64,000 nt of DNA from Hippophae tibetana (GCA_037013495.1 CM072812.1:36352501-36416500); one strand, 5' to 3'; positions 36,041 to 51,700 are shown, numbered from the stretch's first letter. Notes: generated by a model not told the origin, from the sequence alone. Numbers and translations: made by a program.

Positions 36041-39000
36041 AAAATGCTAGGATCTTTGTGCAAAATAAGTGGCTCAACATTTTCAGCTAACCCATTTGAT
36101 GACTTTATACACACATCAATAACATTATTGAATCTAGTATCCAATGTAGCAAGTTACAAACACAATTTTAGATCTATTAGGAAAAAGCAATGGTTTAAAT
36201 TTATGATTAAGGAGGAGATACTTTAAAGATTTAGACTCATCTTCTACGTTTACTTCCTTATAAATAAGCATGTCTATCATATAGATCTTATAGCACTCAA
36301 ACTCATCTTGTGACTGCTTCACTACATGAAAAATATTCATCTTTAGAATCATGTTATCAAAAGATAGCTTCATAATAGATCTATAGTTGATAAAGGTGTT
36401 TGTAATATCAAGGAAATGTCCTTATAGGATGAGCGGGATCTTCGACTCCATGCCAACCATATATTGAGCATCCACAACTAGAAAGTCAACAAGGTAGAAG
36501 AATTTATTGATTTGGATGAAGATATCTTCAAGTAACCCTCTTGGTCTTCCTACAGAATGGTCAACCAATTGCAATACCACATATATGGATTTGATCTCTC
36601 CAAGTCCAAGTTGCAAGTATACAGAATAAGGCATCAAATTGATATTAGCTCCTAGGTTTAGAAGTGTTGACCAATTTCACGTATCCTAATCTGACAAGAA
36701 ATTGTGAGACAACTTGGATCTTTGTACTTCGACGGTGTCTTTTACGTTATCATTACATTGACTTGTTTTATCAAGAATACAATCTTCTTGATATAGTTTC
36801 TCCTTTCCATGTTGCCTAGATCCTTTATTACTTTAGCATAAATAGATATATGCTTCATCATATGTAACAAGGGAAGGTTAATCTTAACTTATATCAAGTG
36901 CTCTAGGATCTCTCTTTGGTTATCCAGATTTTTCCCTTCAAATATTAGGGCTTGAGGAAAGGGTATTAGAATTGAAATCTTTTTCTCTACTTCCTTTGAA
37001 GGGGCATCTTCAACATTACTCGTGATGATGTTAGTGCTTGTGTTGGCTAGTGGACTAGGTATAATTGGTCCGTCCAAAATTTTTCCACTACAAGTTGAAA
37101 TGGCATTGACCTCTTTTACACTATGTGCATTGATAGTAAAGGTATGTGTCATATGTTGGCACTTTGGTTTGGATTAAGGCGGAGAGAGAAACTTTCCTTG
37201 CTCTTGTTTAGTGAGAGCATTGATCAGCTTGGTGATATAGCTTTTCATGTATTTATTATCATCCATCATTTGTGTATGTACAACCTTGAAGTTTTGGTTA
37301 GTTTTACATTGCACCTCTACAAATGATGGTAATGTTTCTTCCAAAGGATTCCTATTTGGTCATGCATTATATTGAAGTGTTGGTTAATTTCTTTATGGTT
37401 CAATTTTCCAGTTTTCCTTGGGTTATATGGGTTGGTCAAACTTCCAATTAAAGTTTGAATAGTTTCTCCAACCAATATTGTATGTTTTTGAGTAAAGTGA
37501 GTAAGATTTTCTAAACATTCCTACATTATTACATTATTCTTCATAAAATCCTCTCATCTAAATGTAGGTTAGGAAGTTGTGAGCTAAGTATTCTATTGAC
37601 CCACAAATAATGCATATACTTTGAGTTTATATCCTTACAATCGTATGCGTGGTTCTACTATCTTTCAATTTTAAGGCCTCTAATTTCCAAGTCAAGACTT
37701 CTAGTTAGACTTTAAGGTTGTCCTTTTCTATTAAATGGTAGATTCTAATTGGTCATGACTTATTGATGCATCAGTAGTGCTAGGCCTTATCCATGTATAG
37801 AGTTTATCAACTAACTCATTCAGGTAGTCTATGGCTTCATTAGGGTCTTTTTGGAGAAACTTTCCATTGCACACCATGTCTATAAATTGGCACTCCCTAA
37901 TTGTGAGTTCATCATATAAGTTGCTAACTAACGGCCAATTTTCATACTCGGGTATATGTCTAGTAATTCTTTGAACATCTTAGAGGCTTGGTACAATGTT
38001 TCACTATCTTTTTGGGAATAGGTTGTGATTTATCTTTTAAGATTATTAGATCTTATGGTGGGGGAAATATTAATTCAATAAGGATTGGGTCATTTCTGTC
38101 CATGTATCTATGGATCTTAGTCTCAAAGAGTATAGCCAATTCTTTGATTTGTCTTTTAGAGGGAAAGGAGAGTCTATATCATTTGGTTGGGTATGAAAGG
38201 TGGTCATTACCTCTTCAAATTTCCTAATATGTTGATATCTAGGTCATGAAAAGTGAGTAAGAGTTGTATCATTCCTAGTTTGAAATCCATTTATGGTATG
38301 TTAGAAGAAAACATTATGCATGATGGTGTGGCTATACGGATTGGGTGGGGGAAATTTTTAAGAGTTCTATCAGGGTTATCCTTGTAGTCACTCATATTTT
38401 TAGAGCTAGAAAATGGGCTAGAAGAAGGAGATTGAATTAAAGATAATTATAATTGTATTTTTTAAAAATCTCTCTCTTTCGTCTCTATATGGATTCATAC
38501 ACCCTAGCACTTTTTTTTAAAAAATTTTTGATTTGTATTTTTTTTGAGTTTTTAAATTTTATTTAACAACTAAATCTCACAAAGAAAGAAAAGATAAAAA
38601 TAAAACCAGTCATTTTTTAGGGTTTTTAAATTTTATTTGTAGATTTTTTTATAGGAAAAAGTAAATCTAAAGAGAGAAATAAAAGGCAACAATAAAATAA
38701 TCTAACAAATTAAAATTAAAAGAAAATAAATTGAATAAGAATGTTCAAACATTAATTTTTTTGATTAAAGCCCGGTGAAATCTAACATCTATGAAAAGAA
38801 TGATTTTTGTTTGAAAAATAATAATAACAATGTTATAGTAATACAAATAGTATTCACTAAGCGTGTTCATATGAAAGAATGGTGGGAAGAGGCCTCTTTA
38901 AAAACTACACTCTTAATTAGAGCAACATTTACAATAACAACTAGTGGTACTAATACTTTTAAGAACTAACCTCCTAAATAGAATTCTCTTAGTTCTTATT

Positions 39001-39091
39001 GTTTTATGCAAACGTATAATTGTTGTTGTTGTTGTTCTTTTTTTTCACAAACTCTTTGTTGTGACTCTTCCCTTACAACGGTACCAAATTT
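36040..39091 (-). mobile_element. Element F: Athila/Tat-like retrotransposon, leader, gag and protease
   Basis: On the minus strand the primer-site relic (39069-39086, GGTACCGTTG core) is followed by a leader holding the decayed 62-bp pair also seen in A and B. Then come gag (about 38460-37150; NGKFLQKDPNEAIDYLNELV, later NAISTCSGKILDGP) and protease (about 36700-36130; LGANINLMPYSVYLQLGLGE, then MKLSFDNMILKMNIF). Reverse transcriptase and integrase are not found. Broken, several breaks, old. Its leader links it to LARD-like A and B. Confidence 0.8.
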
Positions 39092-40053
39092 TGATAACGC
39101 TCAAAATTATCATATTTAACTAAGCGGTTATTATAGTGTAACTTTAAGTGTTGATTCCATAGAGAAGCAAAATAAATCAACAAAAATGTTATCATATACT
39201 AGTAAATAAAATGATAATAGAAAAAATAAAGGAAAATAACAATAATTAAGTATAACAAATTTAGAAGAAAAGAAAATTAATATGAAAATAACAAGACTTT
39301 GAGATTCACTTAATTATTTCATTTTAATGTTACAAAATTTGATTCTTATTTACTATTCAATTGCATACTTCACATCCCTAAAAAACAATAAAAAGATATA
39401 AAATGGAAGATCAATACCAAGAAAGTAATGTATTTATTTTAGAAAATAATTTTATTGAAGAACAAGCATGATTTATTGTTATAAATTATCCAATATCGAT
39501 AATATATTAAAACAACAATATCATAGTAAAAGTTCAACTTGTAAAATAAAATAGTAATTATAAATAAAAGTTTCCAATAAAGAATGCATAACTAAACTTA
39601 TATGAAATGAAAAATATAATATATTAAATGTAGCAAAAGATGAACAAAGTAATTTCTCATAACAAAATTGTAAACTAAAAAGCACTAATAAGAATAAAAA
39701 AGGGAATACAGAATCATACAATTAAGCAATTCTATAGCATTTCTCTAACTTTAGCATAACTTACCATTTATTCCCACCAATTATAGAGAGATAAAATGAG
39801 AGAAGAAAGTAGCTCTTTATAATTTTATGATGATCTTTAAGCATTGAATGCCATCTATTTATAGTATTGGAGTAGAAAGATTTAATGAATTATAATAATA
39901 TCATTCCCATTTCTCCTTAAAGAACATTGATTTTCTAAATCTTTTCAAAATATTAATTGTAGCTCGATCTCTTAGATTTTTATAGAATCAAAAATTACTA
40001 AATTTAGAGTTGTACACAATAAGTCATTTCAAATATGTTGACAACTGTTCAAC
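39092..40053 (-). repeat. 5' LTR of element F, part next to the primer site
   Basis: It begins TGATAACG directly beside the primer-site relic. A TATA box on the minus strand lies near 39858 (plus CTATTTATAG). The rest may resume at 41530 after an inserted LTR and could end near 41880, but the far boundary is not secure. Confidence 0.5.
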
Positions 40054-41529
40054 TGTAATATTTTTTGGATTTCAAATCATATTTGAAATTGAAAAAAAAT
40101 AATATGTAAGATTCCTAGCTTTGTTTATTTTTCTAAAAGTATTTTTTTTCATCTTTTAACTTTAATTAAATAACAGATTTCACAAATTTTCAAACAAATC
40201 GCATGTTTTTCATTTTGATGAAAAAAGAACCCTGCTCAACGAGATGGTGGTGAAGCTTACCACCATCCTTGATGAAGGGGGTGACAAGGGTCAGAAAATT
40301 TATAAAAGATAAGAAAATGAACCATTTTCTTCACTCTATTCCAAAGCTCCTTCATCTTCCTTTCCAAAGTGTCATTTTTAAGTTTTTCATACATTTTTAT
40401 GGTGTTTTATAAAGCTCGATTTAGGTTTTAGTTTCTTGTTTGCTATCTTCTTTTTTATTGGATTCAGGTAAGTAAATCTCAACCTTGTTTTACTAGTATA
40501 GTTTTTATGTTACATGATTATGTTATATGATTATTGCATTTATGTGATCATTGTATTGTATAATAATATGATATATGCTCATTCATACATTATTACTATG
40601 AAATATACATACCATGCATGAATATTGAAATTCTAAATACATAATAAGAATAAAAAATAAGAGACATGCATGATAATAAAGAAAAATAGATTACCATGAA
40701 TGTATGAAATAAGAGATATACACAATAAATTATCATAAAATGTTTAATAAAATGTTAAGATTTTTGTGTGCACTTATGTCTTGAGGGCTGAGTGGGAATG
40801 GGTGCAGAAGAGACAAATACACTTACAGATGTTAAGTGAAATGAAATGGTCATATGCAGAGAGGTTCTTCTTGTGGCCATAGGAGATGATAGGCCTTTTT
40901 TGGAATCATCAATGTGTGTGTGGGATAACTTGGTTACACCACACTCATGTTATACTATGAGTACGATACTACCATGGATCCGATAGTTAGAACAAGTTTC
41001 AAAAACCATGGCCACTGGTTATCGATTGCATAGGTATCATATAAGGGTCTTACCATGAAGGAAATGAAAATGATAAGCTAATAGTGGTACTATAACTCAA
41101 AAAATGAAAAAAAAGGTATATGTAACAAATGAACATTTGTACATCCATCATGGTGCATTTTGCATGCAGATTTACTTATTGAGCATTAACTTATTCATAT
41201 GTATTTCAATATTTTCAGATGATGAATAGTGATCTTGGATGATAAAGTGGGGATGATTGATGGTGTATGGAGATAAAGTGGTTTCCCAAACAAAGAGACC
41301 TTAAGAAACTTAACTATTTTAAATTCTTTTTTTTACGATTTACTTTATATTTTGTTTGAATTTTGCTACTATTGTTTATTTGTATTAAAAAACTGTTTTA
41401 TGATGAATGTTATAGTTTTCCTATGATAGTTATTTCATAAAGAAAGAAATTTTCATTAGTTTCATTCAAAGTAGTCAAAAAGGGTAATACTTCAAGGTTT
41501 GTCCTTGAGCCAAATTTAGGGGTGTTACA
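40054..41529 (+). mobile_element. Solo LTR, chromovirus Tekay/Del-like, plus strand
   Basis: The plus-strand TATA-type TTTATAAAAG near 40300, a TTACTTATTGAGCATTAACTTATTC block near 41170 and the end TTTAGGGGTGTTACA (41529) are typical of Tekay/Del LTRs. The start at TGTAATA (40054) is a guess from the expected TGTAACA. No internal region adjoins it, so it is a solo LTR, perhaps inside F's LTR. Confidence 0.5.
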
Positions 41530-44049
41530 AATTCATATTTTGATATTTTGTGTAAAAAAACTAATTATGTATCATTAAATTATCTATCCATATCAACTTA
41601 ACCATTCCATTTGGAGATTAGAATTAAAAGTTTTGATTGAAATCCAGCAGCATGTTCATGGAATCTCAGGAAGAAATGTTACAAAAATCAATTTTTGATT
41701 TTTTTGATATTTGTTTTTGGCTAATTTTGTTTATCTCACAAGCATAAAATCATCACAATTAATATAAATTAACATTTAGTAAAATAATATAGATAATTAT
41801 TAATTTAAGTGAATCATAAATGTAAATTAATTTACAAATTTTATATATGCATTTTTATGCCATTATCAATGACATATGAGGTTAGGTCATATGAGAGAAC
41901 ATGAACCTGAGCTTAGCAAGAAAGGTTTTCTTGGTGGACACTAGAGTAATAAGCTAGATTTTGTGAGCATTGTGTTTATTGAAACCAAAGTAGAGTTAAG
42001 CTCAACACTAAAGTTCACAGGATGTGAAGGAATCTTGATTACATCCATTCAAACCTGTGGGGCTTGTCAGGTGTTCCTTTTCACAATGAATAAAAGTACA
42101 TGTTAACTTTCATTAATGATTGAAGAATTTCATATGTAGGAATAAATGCGTAGGGATCAGTTTTTCTTCCAACTCAGATAGGCAACTGAGACCTTAATAA
42201 GGGGTAAAAATGCAATATGGAATCTTTTTACAAGCTATATTCCAACTCGACCAAGTAGGCCTTATAACATAAATTAAATAGATAACACAACAGAAGAAAA
42301 CAACATGATTAATTTAATACATAACTAAAACAACCAACATATAAGAAAACAACAATTTATGTAAATATACAAGCGACGTTGTGCCAAATAGGCTCTTGTC
42401 AAGACTAGCAACTTACTTAAGCATGGCAAACATTATACAACATGTGAATAAGGCATACATACATGAAAAGCTATAAAGGATTTCGAATCACTTTAAGACC
42501 TCATATATGAGAACATATTCTATAAATGATGATTGTATTCTTACTACATGCAATCATACATAACACACCATACCAAAAGAAAAAGTCCTACACCTGATAC
42601 ACAACCAACATAAGGACATATAGACTTCTAAAAGACTTGCTCCTATATAACAGAAAACTACTATAGTACTATAATAATCTCATATAGGTAGTTTATTGTA
42701 ACAGTTAGATAAATTGATCACATGCTGCACTGATATGAAATAAAGTATGCTAAGTAGAAAGTACTTTGCTTTTCAATCAGAGTCCTAATTCGATAAGTTA
42801 TAATATATAATATCAAGACTTATATTGTACTCACAATTAAGTAGATTATTCAAACACAATATATATAACGAGGTAAACCCATATGAATCCCTACCTATGT
42901 GATAACATAAGCAACCACTTAGAAACAAACAATACATTAAAACAATAATTATAAACAACTTATACAAAAATAAATGCAAATATCTCTATTAGTTAGGACC
43001 TATGTCCTAACTAACTATTGCTACCCTTGCTTGATACCTTTGTAAAAACTTGATTCGACACACAAACCTGGCTTTCCTACAATGCTAACACCACTCAATA
43101 TAGTGTGATCAGTAACCAAAGATTAGTAATGTGAATCAAAAAGTGAACTACCAAATGTTAGAGACTCACTCAACTATGAATCACTAATAACCAATTGTGG
43201 GAACAACACGAAATGATGAACCTGCAAAACTCAACTGAACACACAGCTCACCCCCATATATGCTTCTCATCTATGAAAATATTGCATCATAGAAACAACT
43301 AGCTAACACACGGCTTACCACCATACTAGTAACGTAACACAAACATCGAAATACACTCTAGGAGATTTATGAAACATAATAGATATTCATCTCACCCAAA
43401 ACCTACTAGAAAACACCGCCTCGAGTACTCATCACCAAATAACACTATTTTTTCACTCAGTCATGAATCACTAATATCGAACAAGAAAACTCAAGGTAGT
43501 AATGATTCGAAATCAGAAAAAATGAGATGAAAAATTGATAGACTTTGCTATATTTTTCTCATTGCCCAAATAAGAAGAACGGGTATTTATAGAAACCATC
43601 CAAGCTTACAGGGTACCTCACTAGGGGTCTCACCGACCATCCTTGTCAACCCCCTAACAAGGGCACTATTAGGGCATACAAAAATTCAATTTTTTCTTCT
43701 TCCAAAATTGCTAAATAATTTTCATAAGTACATGCACACCCAACTCAAAAACAAAAACATTGATGAACAAGCTAAACAATATGAAAAATGTGGTGTTTGT
43801 AAACATTCCTGGATATAAAGTGAACCTAGCTAAGTGCATGTGTGCATTACTGATTGTCAATAACCAACCATACATGGAGAATGACACATACACTAAGTAA
43901 AATAAACAAATTTCGTGTTTTTCATATAAGAAGTCAAAAAACATACAAAGGACTACATGACTTACATTCCCCCATTTGGTTTTACATGTCAAAACACTGC
44001 ACAACTAAAGGTGTGTGTTCACATGAAGAAAACATCAACGCACACTTAA
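41530..44049 (-). mobile_element. Non-coding retroelement DNA, including a SIRE/Maximus-like copia LTR edge
   Basis: On the minus strand a purine tract (CCAAATGGGGGA) is followed by TGTAAGTC at about 43967, with a TATA box at about 43580, as in SIRE-type copia 3' LTRs. The LTR would extend leftward, perhaps to about 41880-42200. A related tract-plus-TGTAAGTC occurs at 63789. Element C begins at 44050. I saw no domain in 41530-43500. Confidence 0.4.
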
Positions 44050-45764
44050 TGATGCACAAAAAATATTGAGTACAAATTTTGTAAAATTTATAAAATGCTC
44101 ACAAGTGCATGAATAACTTATGAAAAATGATAAGTATACTCGTAAGGCTGATCTAAAGATGAATCATATGGTTTTCAAATTATTCAAAAAATTCTTAAAA
44201 AGGAAAATAAAATCTAAACATTCTATCATAAAGTTTGAGTTTGAAATCCTAATATAATTGACAATAAAATAAAGATAGATTCAATAAATATTTAGGCATT
44301 TAGAAATTTTTCATACTTTGAAGAATTTATGAGATGTATTAGCTAGTTGCTTGTGCTTGCTCAATATTACATATATTATTAAATATTTGAATTAAGACAA
44401 TTAATTCTCTTCTTTTTGTATGAAAATATCCTACTGCAGGGATCATTCTCGTTATCAATAATAAACCAATTAATTTTTTTAAGTGGGGTATGTTTATTGA
44501 TTTTATTATTAAATTCTGCTTATTCTCTTAGAGATTAATAAACCATTTAATTGTCTTTCTTAGGTGGAGTATTATAATTTAAACTTTATCCAAGGTGTTA
44601 AAAATGAGCTTAAAGTATTTAACTATCTGATAAATGACTTTTATATTTTAAAACTACTATGAAAGACATGTTGTCAATATATCTTTCAATAATAATTCTT
44701 ATAAAAATATTTGAAATAGAATTTCTACTCTAACTATACATGTGAACCAAATCACTAATGAAAGAGTAGTACTCCAAGTTAGAGTCAAATAATTAAATCT
44801 TAAATCTAACTTTCATAATTTAGGTTTATAATGAAAATTTTGACATCACTATATTTTCTGAAATAAACTTGATAGAATTATTGAACAGAAAATAATACTT
44901 AATTTTGTAAAAATATTTTACCTAATTAATATTCACAAACATAATAACGTTACTAATATCCCATTATAACTTCAACCAAACATGCTTAATTTAATAATTG
45001 ATCTGAAAATTAAATATAACATGTAAAAATAACATATAAAGAATAACTGAAAAAAAATACATAAATGTACCTCAATAGAGTTTTCTTGAATTATTTCTTA
45101 AAAATCTCCCAAAGAAATGTCAAACTTTTATTGAATTGGATCTACAATTATTTACATAACCTAAATTTTGTTCAACTCTCAAATAAGAGAAGAACTTTAA
45201 ACTAATAAAAGAAAGATAAGAAACTAAAGAAATGAAAGGAATGAAAAAGATGAGAGATAAGGAATGATTGATACAATGGAATAGGGGTCCTATTTATAGG
45301 TTCAAAAATCTATTCAGATAAGTTGGCATTGTGACACACAATAATCCACGTCGTGGCATGCACATAATTGATACATGTTTTATACCCAATCTAAATGTCT
45401 CATTCCAAGGCATGCATGTTTTACATGCCACGACTTGTGTAGGTTTAGGGACAGTTGTGTTGAATCCAAAACCATCGTGTCGTAGCACACGATAATTCCA
45501 CACTATGTCACACACTATTCGACGTGAATTTGTTCCCATATTTTCTTGTATTATTTTTATGGTTTGGAGCATTGCAATGGAGTTCCTCAAATGTATTTCT
45601 TCAAGTCTTGATCGATTTAATCTTTTTAAACTAGAATACCTAAAAATAACAAAATATACCTGTGAATCCCAAAAGATAAATTTGTATAAATAATAATAAA
45701 ATTAAGTAAATACAATTTTTTTAATTATAAATCATGATATATTGAGTATTTTAAGCACTCATTA
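44050..45764 (-). repeat. 3' LTR of element C
   Basis: It starts TGATGCAC on the plus strand and ends AAGCACTCATTA. The next base begins the CAACTCCCAATTAGCA block that matches B's sequence next to its 3' LTR. TATA box on the minus strand at about 45290-45299. 1,715 bp. Confidence 0.8.
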
Positions 45765-48700
45765 CAACTCCCAATTAGCATTTTGCTAGTCTATTAGCAA
45801 GAATTGCAAAAAAAAAAAAAATTAAACTGTAAATTATTTTCATAGATTGACGTGGTTACATTTAGCATATGTAATAAGCTTTTGAACCCCTAGGCTGTCA
45901 TAATAGACAAGTTTAAATATTGTGAGGGTTTTCAGATATGATATCCACAGACATTAATTTAAAATGCAAAAATAATAACAAATAAACAACATATAAACAA
46001 ATAAAATTTAAAATAAATTAAAAGTATAAATAAAAATAAAAATAAGATAAAAATTATAAAACTTCTCATGCCTTTTAATTTATTTAATATTACAATTAAA
46101 ATCTATAGCATAAATTATTTTAATATTCTAAATATTCATGATTTACTATAATAATTAGTTGAAAATCACTTTTGTATTTTAATCAAAAATGTGTCAAGAT
46201 TAAATTTACCCAATCTCAATATAAGCAATACTTATTTGCTTAAGCTCTAAACTCACAAGGTATTCTCTCAAATACATTGATCCTATTGATTCAAGCACCT
46301 ATTCAAAGTTATATGTGAATAAAGTATATGTATATAAATGCACTAATAGTTTCACATATATTTAAAGAAGGAAAAGCTCAAAGATAGTACATAATATTTA
46401 TCTCATGAAAGGAATCAAATGAATGGGTTTTATAAAGAAATCAATATCATTTTCATACATTAAATAAAAATCTCAAGTAATGTGTGTCTTAAGAGATGAA
46501 TAAAATGTAAATGACTTCTTATGGAATTATTTCCTATATTTTTCTTTTGTATTTAGCCAATTCTCACTACTTTGAAGTATATTGGGTCATAATATGTAGT
46601 TTATACTATTCATTTTATTTATCTCTTTTTTTAAAGATATATATTTTATTAAAGAAATGACTCATGTACTAATTGTACATATATTGAATGATAAGATGTG
46701 TGGCTAATTTGTGGCCTTTTCTTTTGTATTGGTTTAGGTAACTTCATATACGTCTATTTTTTATAAGTCATACTCTGTTAGATGTAAAACAAATACTATA
46801 TTCAATGTAAAGAGTTTTAAAGATTATCTAGCAATTTAAAATTTATAAGAAGAGTGCTTGAAAGAGTAGAAAAATATCATCACTCAAAATGTCTAATGGC
46901 TCAAAATATATTCTCATAAGGTAGTCTCCAATATTTGATTCCTAAATTGGGTTCATCAGAATTTCAAAATTTTATCATGAAATATTAATTATGATAAAAC
47001 TAACTAATTATCACATTAATCTATGAAATATTTTGAAATTAATCTAAAAATCCAAAGATTTAACCATTTTATTAAATTTAACTAAAAGACATGATAATTT
47101 CTTAAGATTTTTTTTTAAAATTATCCTAAAAGTTTATAAAATAATATAAATAAATTAAAGCACATAAAAAAGTAAAAATAAAAACAATATTAAAAATAAA
47201 ATGTACATGTGAACATATAAACATTTCATTTAAACAAAAAATTTATAATGTAACTTTTTCTTACCTATAACTTAGAATTTACATTATACTCAATGTAATT
47301 ATTAAATTAAAGAATAAAAGAGTAGAAAATTTACCCAATTGCTGATTTTGTTTAAGTGTTTGTATACAGGTGCATCCATTAATCCATTAATCCAATCATT
47401 TATACATAGATAAAAACTATGTATTTCAAACATACATCAATAATTGGTTATAACATTGATAATAATGTTCACAAAAATTGGAATTAAAATAACCCAAAAT
47501 AAAGAAAATTATAAAGAAAGTAATATTACCTATAATGATGGCTTGTCTCCCATCCAACACTTAGTTTACTGTCTTAGCTAGCCATAGTTTCTATTTGATG
47601 TTTAGGGTAGTGCACCAATATGGATGCAATGTTTGCTACCTTGTATCCATCTTCTAAATAGGGCTTTACACTATGCTTATTAACCTTAAATGTTGTTTGT
47701 ATTTTTGGATCCATCTACTCCACTACTCAATATGGAGAAATTTGGGTAATTGTATACTATCTATTTGAACTTGATCTCAATTTTCCTAGAAACAATCTCA
47801 TATAAGAGTTAAATAAAATAACTTCCATCCCAAGAAGAAAAGACTTATGAACTAGTTTTTTTTATCATGATAGCACTTTGTATGTTCTTTGTACAATTTT
47901 GTATTTTCATAAGTTTCGTCCCTAATCTCTTCAAGTTCATTGAGTTAGAGCAACCATTTCTTTACTACTTTGTCCAAATCTAAGTTTAACTCTTTAATTG
48001 CCAAATAATCCTTGTGTTCAAATTCAACAGGTAAGTGGCATGCTTTCCCAAAGATTAATCGATAAGAAATCATTCCAATGAGTCTTTTGTAAGATGTGCG
48101 ATAAGCCTATAAAGCATCATTCAATTTGATTTCCCAATCTTTCCTTAAAGGGCACACAGTGAGTTCCAAAACCCCTTTGATTTTCCTATTACTTACTTCC
48201 ACTTGACCAAAAGTTTGAGGATGATATGAGGTGGCCACTTTATGTGTGATGTCATACTTCTTCAGTATTCTATCAAATTTTCTTTTATAAAAATGACTAC
48301 ATCTATCACTTATTATTGTTCTAGGCATCCAAAACATGCTAAAAATTGAATCTTTCAATAATTTAACAACAATGTTAGCATCGTTAGTTTTAAAGGGTAT
48401 AACTTTTATCCACTTGGACATATAATCCCTAGCAACCAGTAGAAAAGGGAAAACACCTATAAAGTTAATCCCCTGTATATCAAAAATTTCAACAACAAAA
48501 TTAGATGCCAAAGGTAGTTCATCTTGTTTTCTTATATTACTTATCCTTTAACATCTATCACAATGTGTACAAAACATATTAACATCTTCAAAAAGAGTTG
48601 GCCAATAAGATCTAGATTCTAATACTTTAGATGTTGTTTTGTTACCTCTAAAATGGCCCCCATAATGAAAATCATGACAAAAAAGCCAATATGCTTTTAT

Positions 48701-51700
48701 GTTCTTCTTGAGGCACACACCTTTGGATGATTTGATCATAACCAATCTTGAATAGATAAGGGAAATCTCAAAAGTATTAATTGCAAGAGCTTAACAACTT
48801 TTTCTTTTCTTGATAGGATATGTAGGTCTCAAAATACCACTTGTAAGATAATTTACTATATTAATATACCATGGATTTGGACCTATTGAAAATAATTGTT
48901 CATTAGAAAAAGTTTCAACACTATCTTTTTTACTCTCACCTTCAAGAGAATTGAATTCATAAATTAACCTAGATAAATGGTCAGTTACTAAGTTTTCATT
49001 ACCTTTTTTATCTTTGATTTCTAGGTCAAGTTCTTGTAAGAGTAAAACCCACAGGATTAATCTTGGCTTAGTATTAGGTTTAATTAGTATATATCCTTAA
49101 GAAAATCCTTTTTAGTGGTGGAATATTTAATTTGGGCATCATTAAGTGTTTTTCTAGCGTAATATTTAACATGTAAATGTTTATTCACCATCTACCCCAA
49201 AACTACTTCGATTGCATAATCAAAAACATCACACATAATTTCAAGTGGAAGAGACTAATCAGGTGCCAAAATTATAAGGTATATGTTAATTTATACTTCA
49301 AAGTATTAAAGGAGATACAACATGTATTATTAAAACCAAAATAAATATCTTTTGATAACAAATTGTATAAAGGATGACTTATTTTAGAAAAATCTTTAAT
49401 AAATCACCTATAGAAACTTGCATATCCTAAAAATATTCTAATCCCCTTAATAGATGTAGGGGGGTAATCATGCATCTTTGAAACATGGATAGGCACGGTA
49501 TAACCCAAATGGAATCCTTCTAAAAATAAATTTCCCAAAAGGACTTGTAAAAGTAGTCTTCTCTTGATCTTTTAGTGTAATGAGTATCTGATAATAACTT
49601 AAAAGACTATCTAGAAAATAATAAAATTCATGACCAACTAGTCTTTCTAACATTTTATCAATGAATGGAGGAGGAAAATGATCATTTTTAGTAAAAAAAT
49701 TAGTTTCTTAAAACCAATACCCATCCAATGATTGTTTGAATGGGCATCAGTTCATTTTTATCATTTTTCACAACTATTATACTAGACTTCTTAGTTACCA
49801 TATACACAAGACTAACTCATTTACTATTAGCAATAAGGTAAATGAATGCTACTTCTAAGAGTTTCAAATTTTTTTTTTCATTACCTTTTGTATGATTAGG
49901 TTTAGTCTTCTTTGGGCCTCTTTAATCGGTTTAGCATCATCCTCAAGATTGATTTTATGCATACATATAGCTAGATTAATGCCACTATATCCTTGATATT
50001 CCAACCTAGAGCCTTTTTAAAATTCTTAAGCACCTTAACAAGTTTAATTTCTTCGATATTGGTCAAAAATGAGGAAATAATAGGAGGATAAGTTTCCCCT
50101 TCTCCCAAGAACACATATATAATGTGCTCAGGTAAATCTTTAAGTTCTAAGTTAGGTGTAATGGCCTCTTTTTCAGATGGGGTTTTAGGTAGATCTAAGG
50201 GTGTACTAGATTCTCCTATTAGTTCAGCACTATCTAAAAGATCATGGTACCCTTCAATCTTCTCATCTAAATCCTATTCTTTCTTTTCAACAATTAAATA
50301 AATTTCTAGTTTGTTTTTTGTTTTATCTTGCATAAAAGTGTTATGTACAAGTATATCATTGAATCAATATTAAAACATTCATAAATACCAAAAATAGAAG
50401 GAAAAGGTGAAGAGTTGAAAACTTTAAAGTGGACAGTCTCTCCTAAGACTATAATTGTTAAATTTCCATCGTAGGCATCAATGATAGTCTTGGTAATGCT
50501 TATGAATGATCTACTAAGAAATATTGTATGTCCTTTGTCCAAGGATGTTTTTTCCTCCATATCTAGAACACAAAATCAACAAGTATTATAAGCTTTTTTA
50601 CTTATACCAGAACATCCTTAACCACTCTCTTTTGGTATCTAATAGATCTATGAGTAGGCTAAAAGGAAATGGTTGTAGGTTTAGATTTCCCAAACTTAGT
50701 TGCAAGAAAATAGAGTATGTTATGAAATTTATATTAACACCTAAAGTTTTTAGCCATTTTTCCATCCCTTATAGTGACGTTAATGATAAAACTACCAGTA
50801 TCTTTCAACTTTGGTAGTAGCCGATGCTTAAGCACAAAATTAGAAATTTCTGATGCCACTAATTTTTCATTAAGCTCACCTCCTTTTCTTAGTGTTTAAT
50901 TCATTGAAAAATTTAGCATAAGAGAGCATATTCTTGATCACTTCTAATAAAGGTAAATTTGTATTTAATTTAGAAAGTATTATTAAAAAGATCATAAAAT
51001 TTCTGATCTTATTTGGATTCTTTTAGTTGGTGTGGAAATGGAGTTTATGGTTGGTTTGGTTTTGCTATCTTTTGATTTTTTGGAATGCCAGTTGACTATA
51101 TAACTATTTTCTCATAAGGGTAATCATTGTTGGCACTTATCTCTCCTTTATGGGAACTTCTAGTTTCCTTTTCTGTATTACTTGCGCTAAATGGTAAATC
51201 ATTAGAAAAATCGGGAAATATTTTATTGACTACCTTATCACTTCGAAGGGTTGTGACTTCCTTTACTTGCTCTCTTTGGCTAGGAAGCTTTTCTTTTTCT
51301 TATTTTTGCATGTGTTCTGCTAGTTGCCTAACTTTGACTTCAACCCCTTCTATCGAAGACTCAACAGAGCTCAACCTTTGATTATTCATCATTTAAGTGT
51401 CTTTATTGATATGAATAAAGGTATTCCGATTTTCTTCTAAATTTGTCTTATCAGGTTGATCTAGTGGGTAAGGTTGGTTTTCATATGGCTTATGTGATTG
51501 GGGTTGGGCATATGCTGGGTATTTATTTGAGTAATTAGTATCATTATGTTCAATTGAACCATGCATGAACTCTATATACTTCTTGATTAGACATTTGTTG
51601 GGTTACAAGTAGTTGTAATTGCATAGTCAATTTTGGAAGTTGTAAGGCCATTTCATTCTTGATGCCATTTACTCGTACTCTTCTTCCTTTGATACTTTTT

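Noticed and set aside
43854-44069. Small frame near the SIRE-like purine tract as a gene
   Set aside because: It spans an LTR/tract junction and the start of element C, with no family resemblance.
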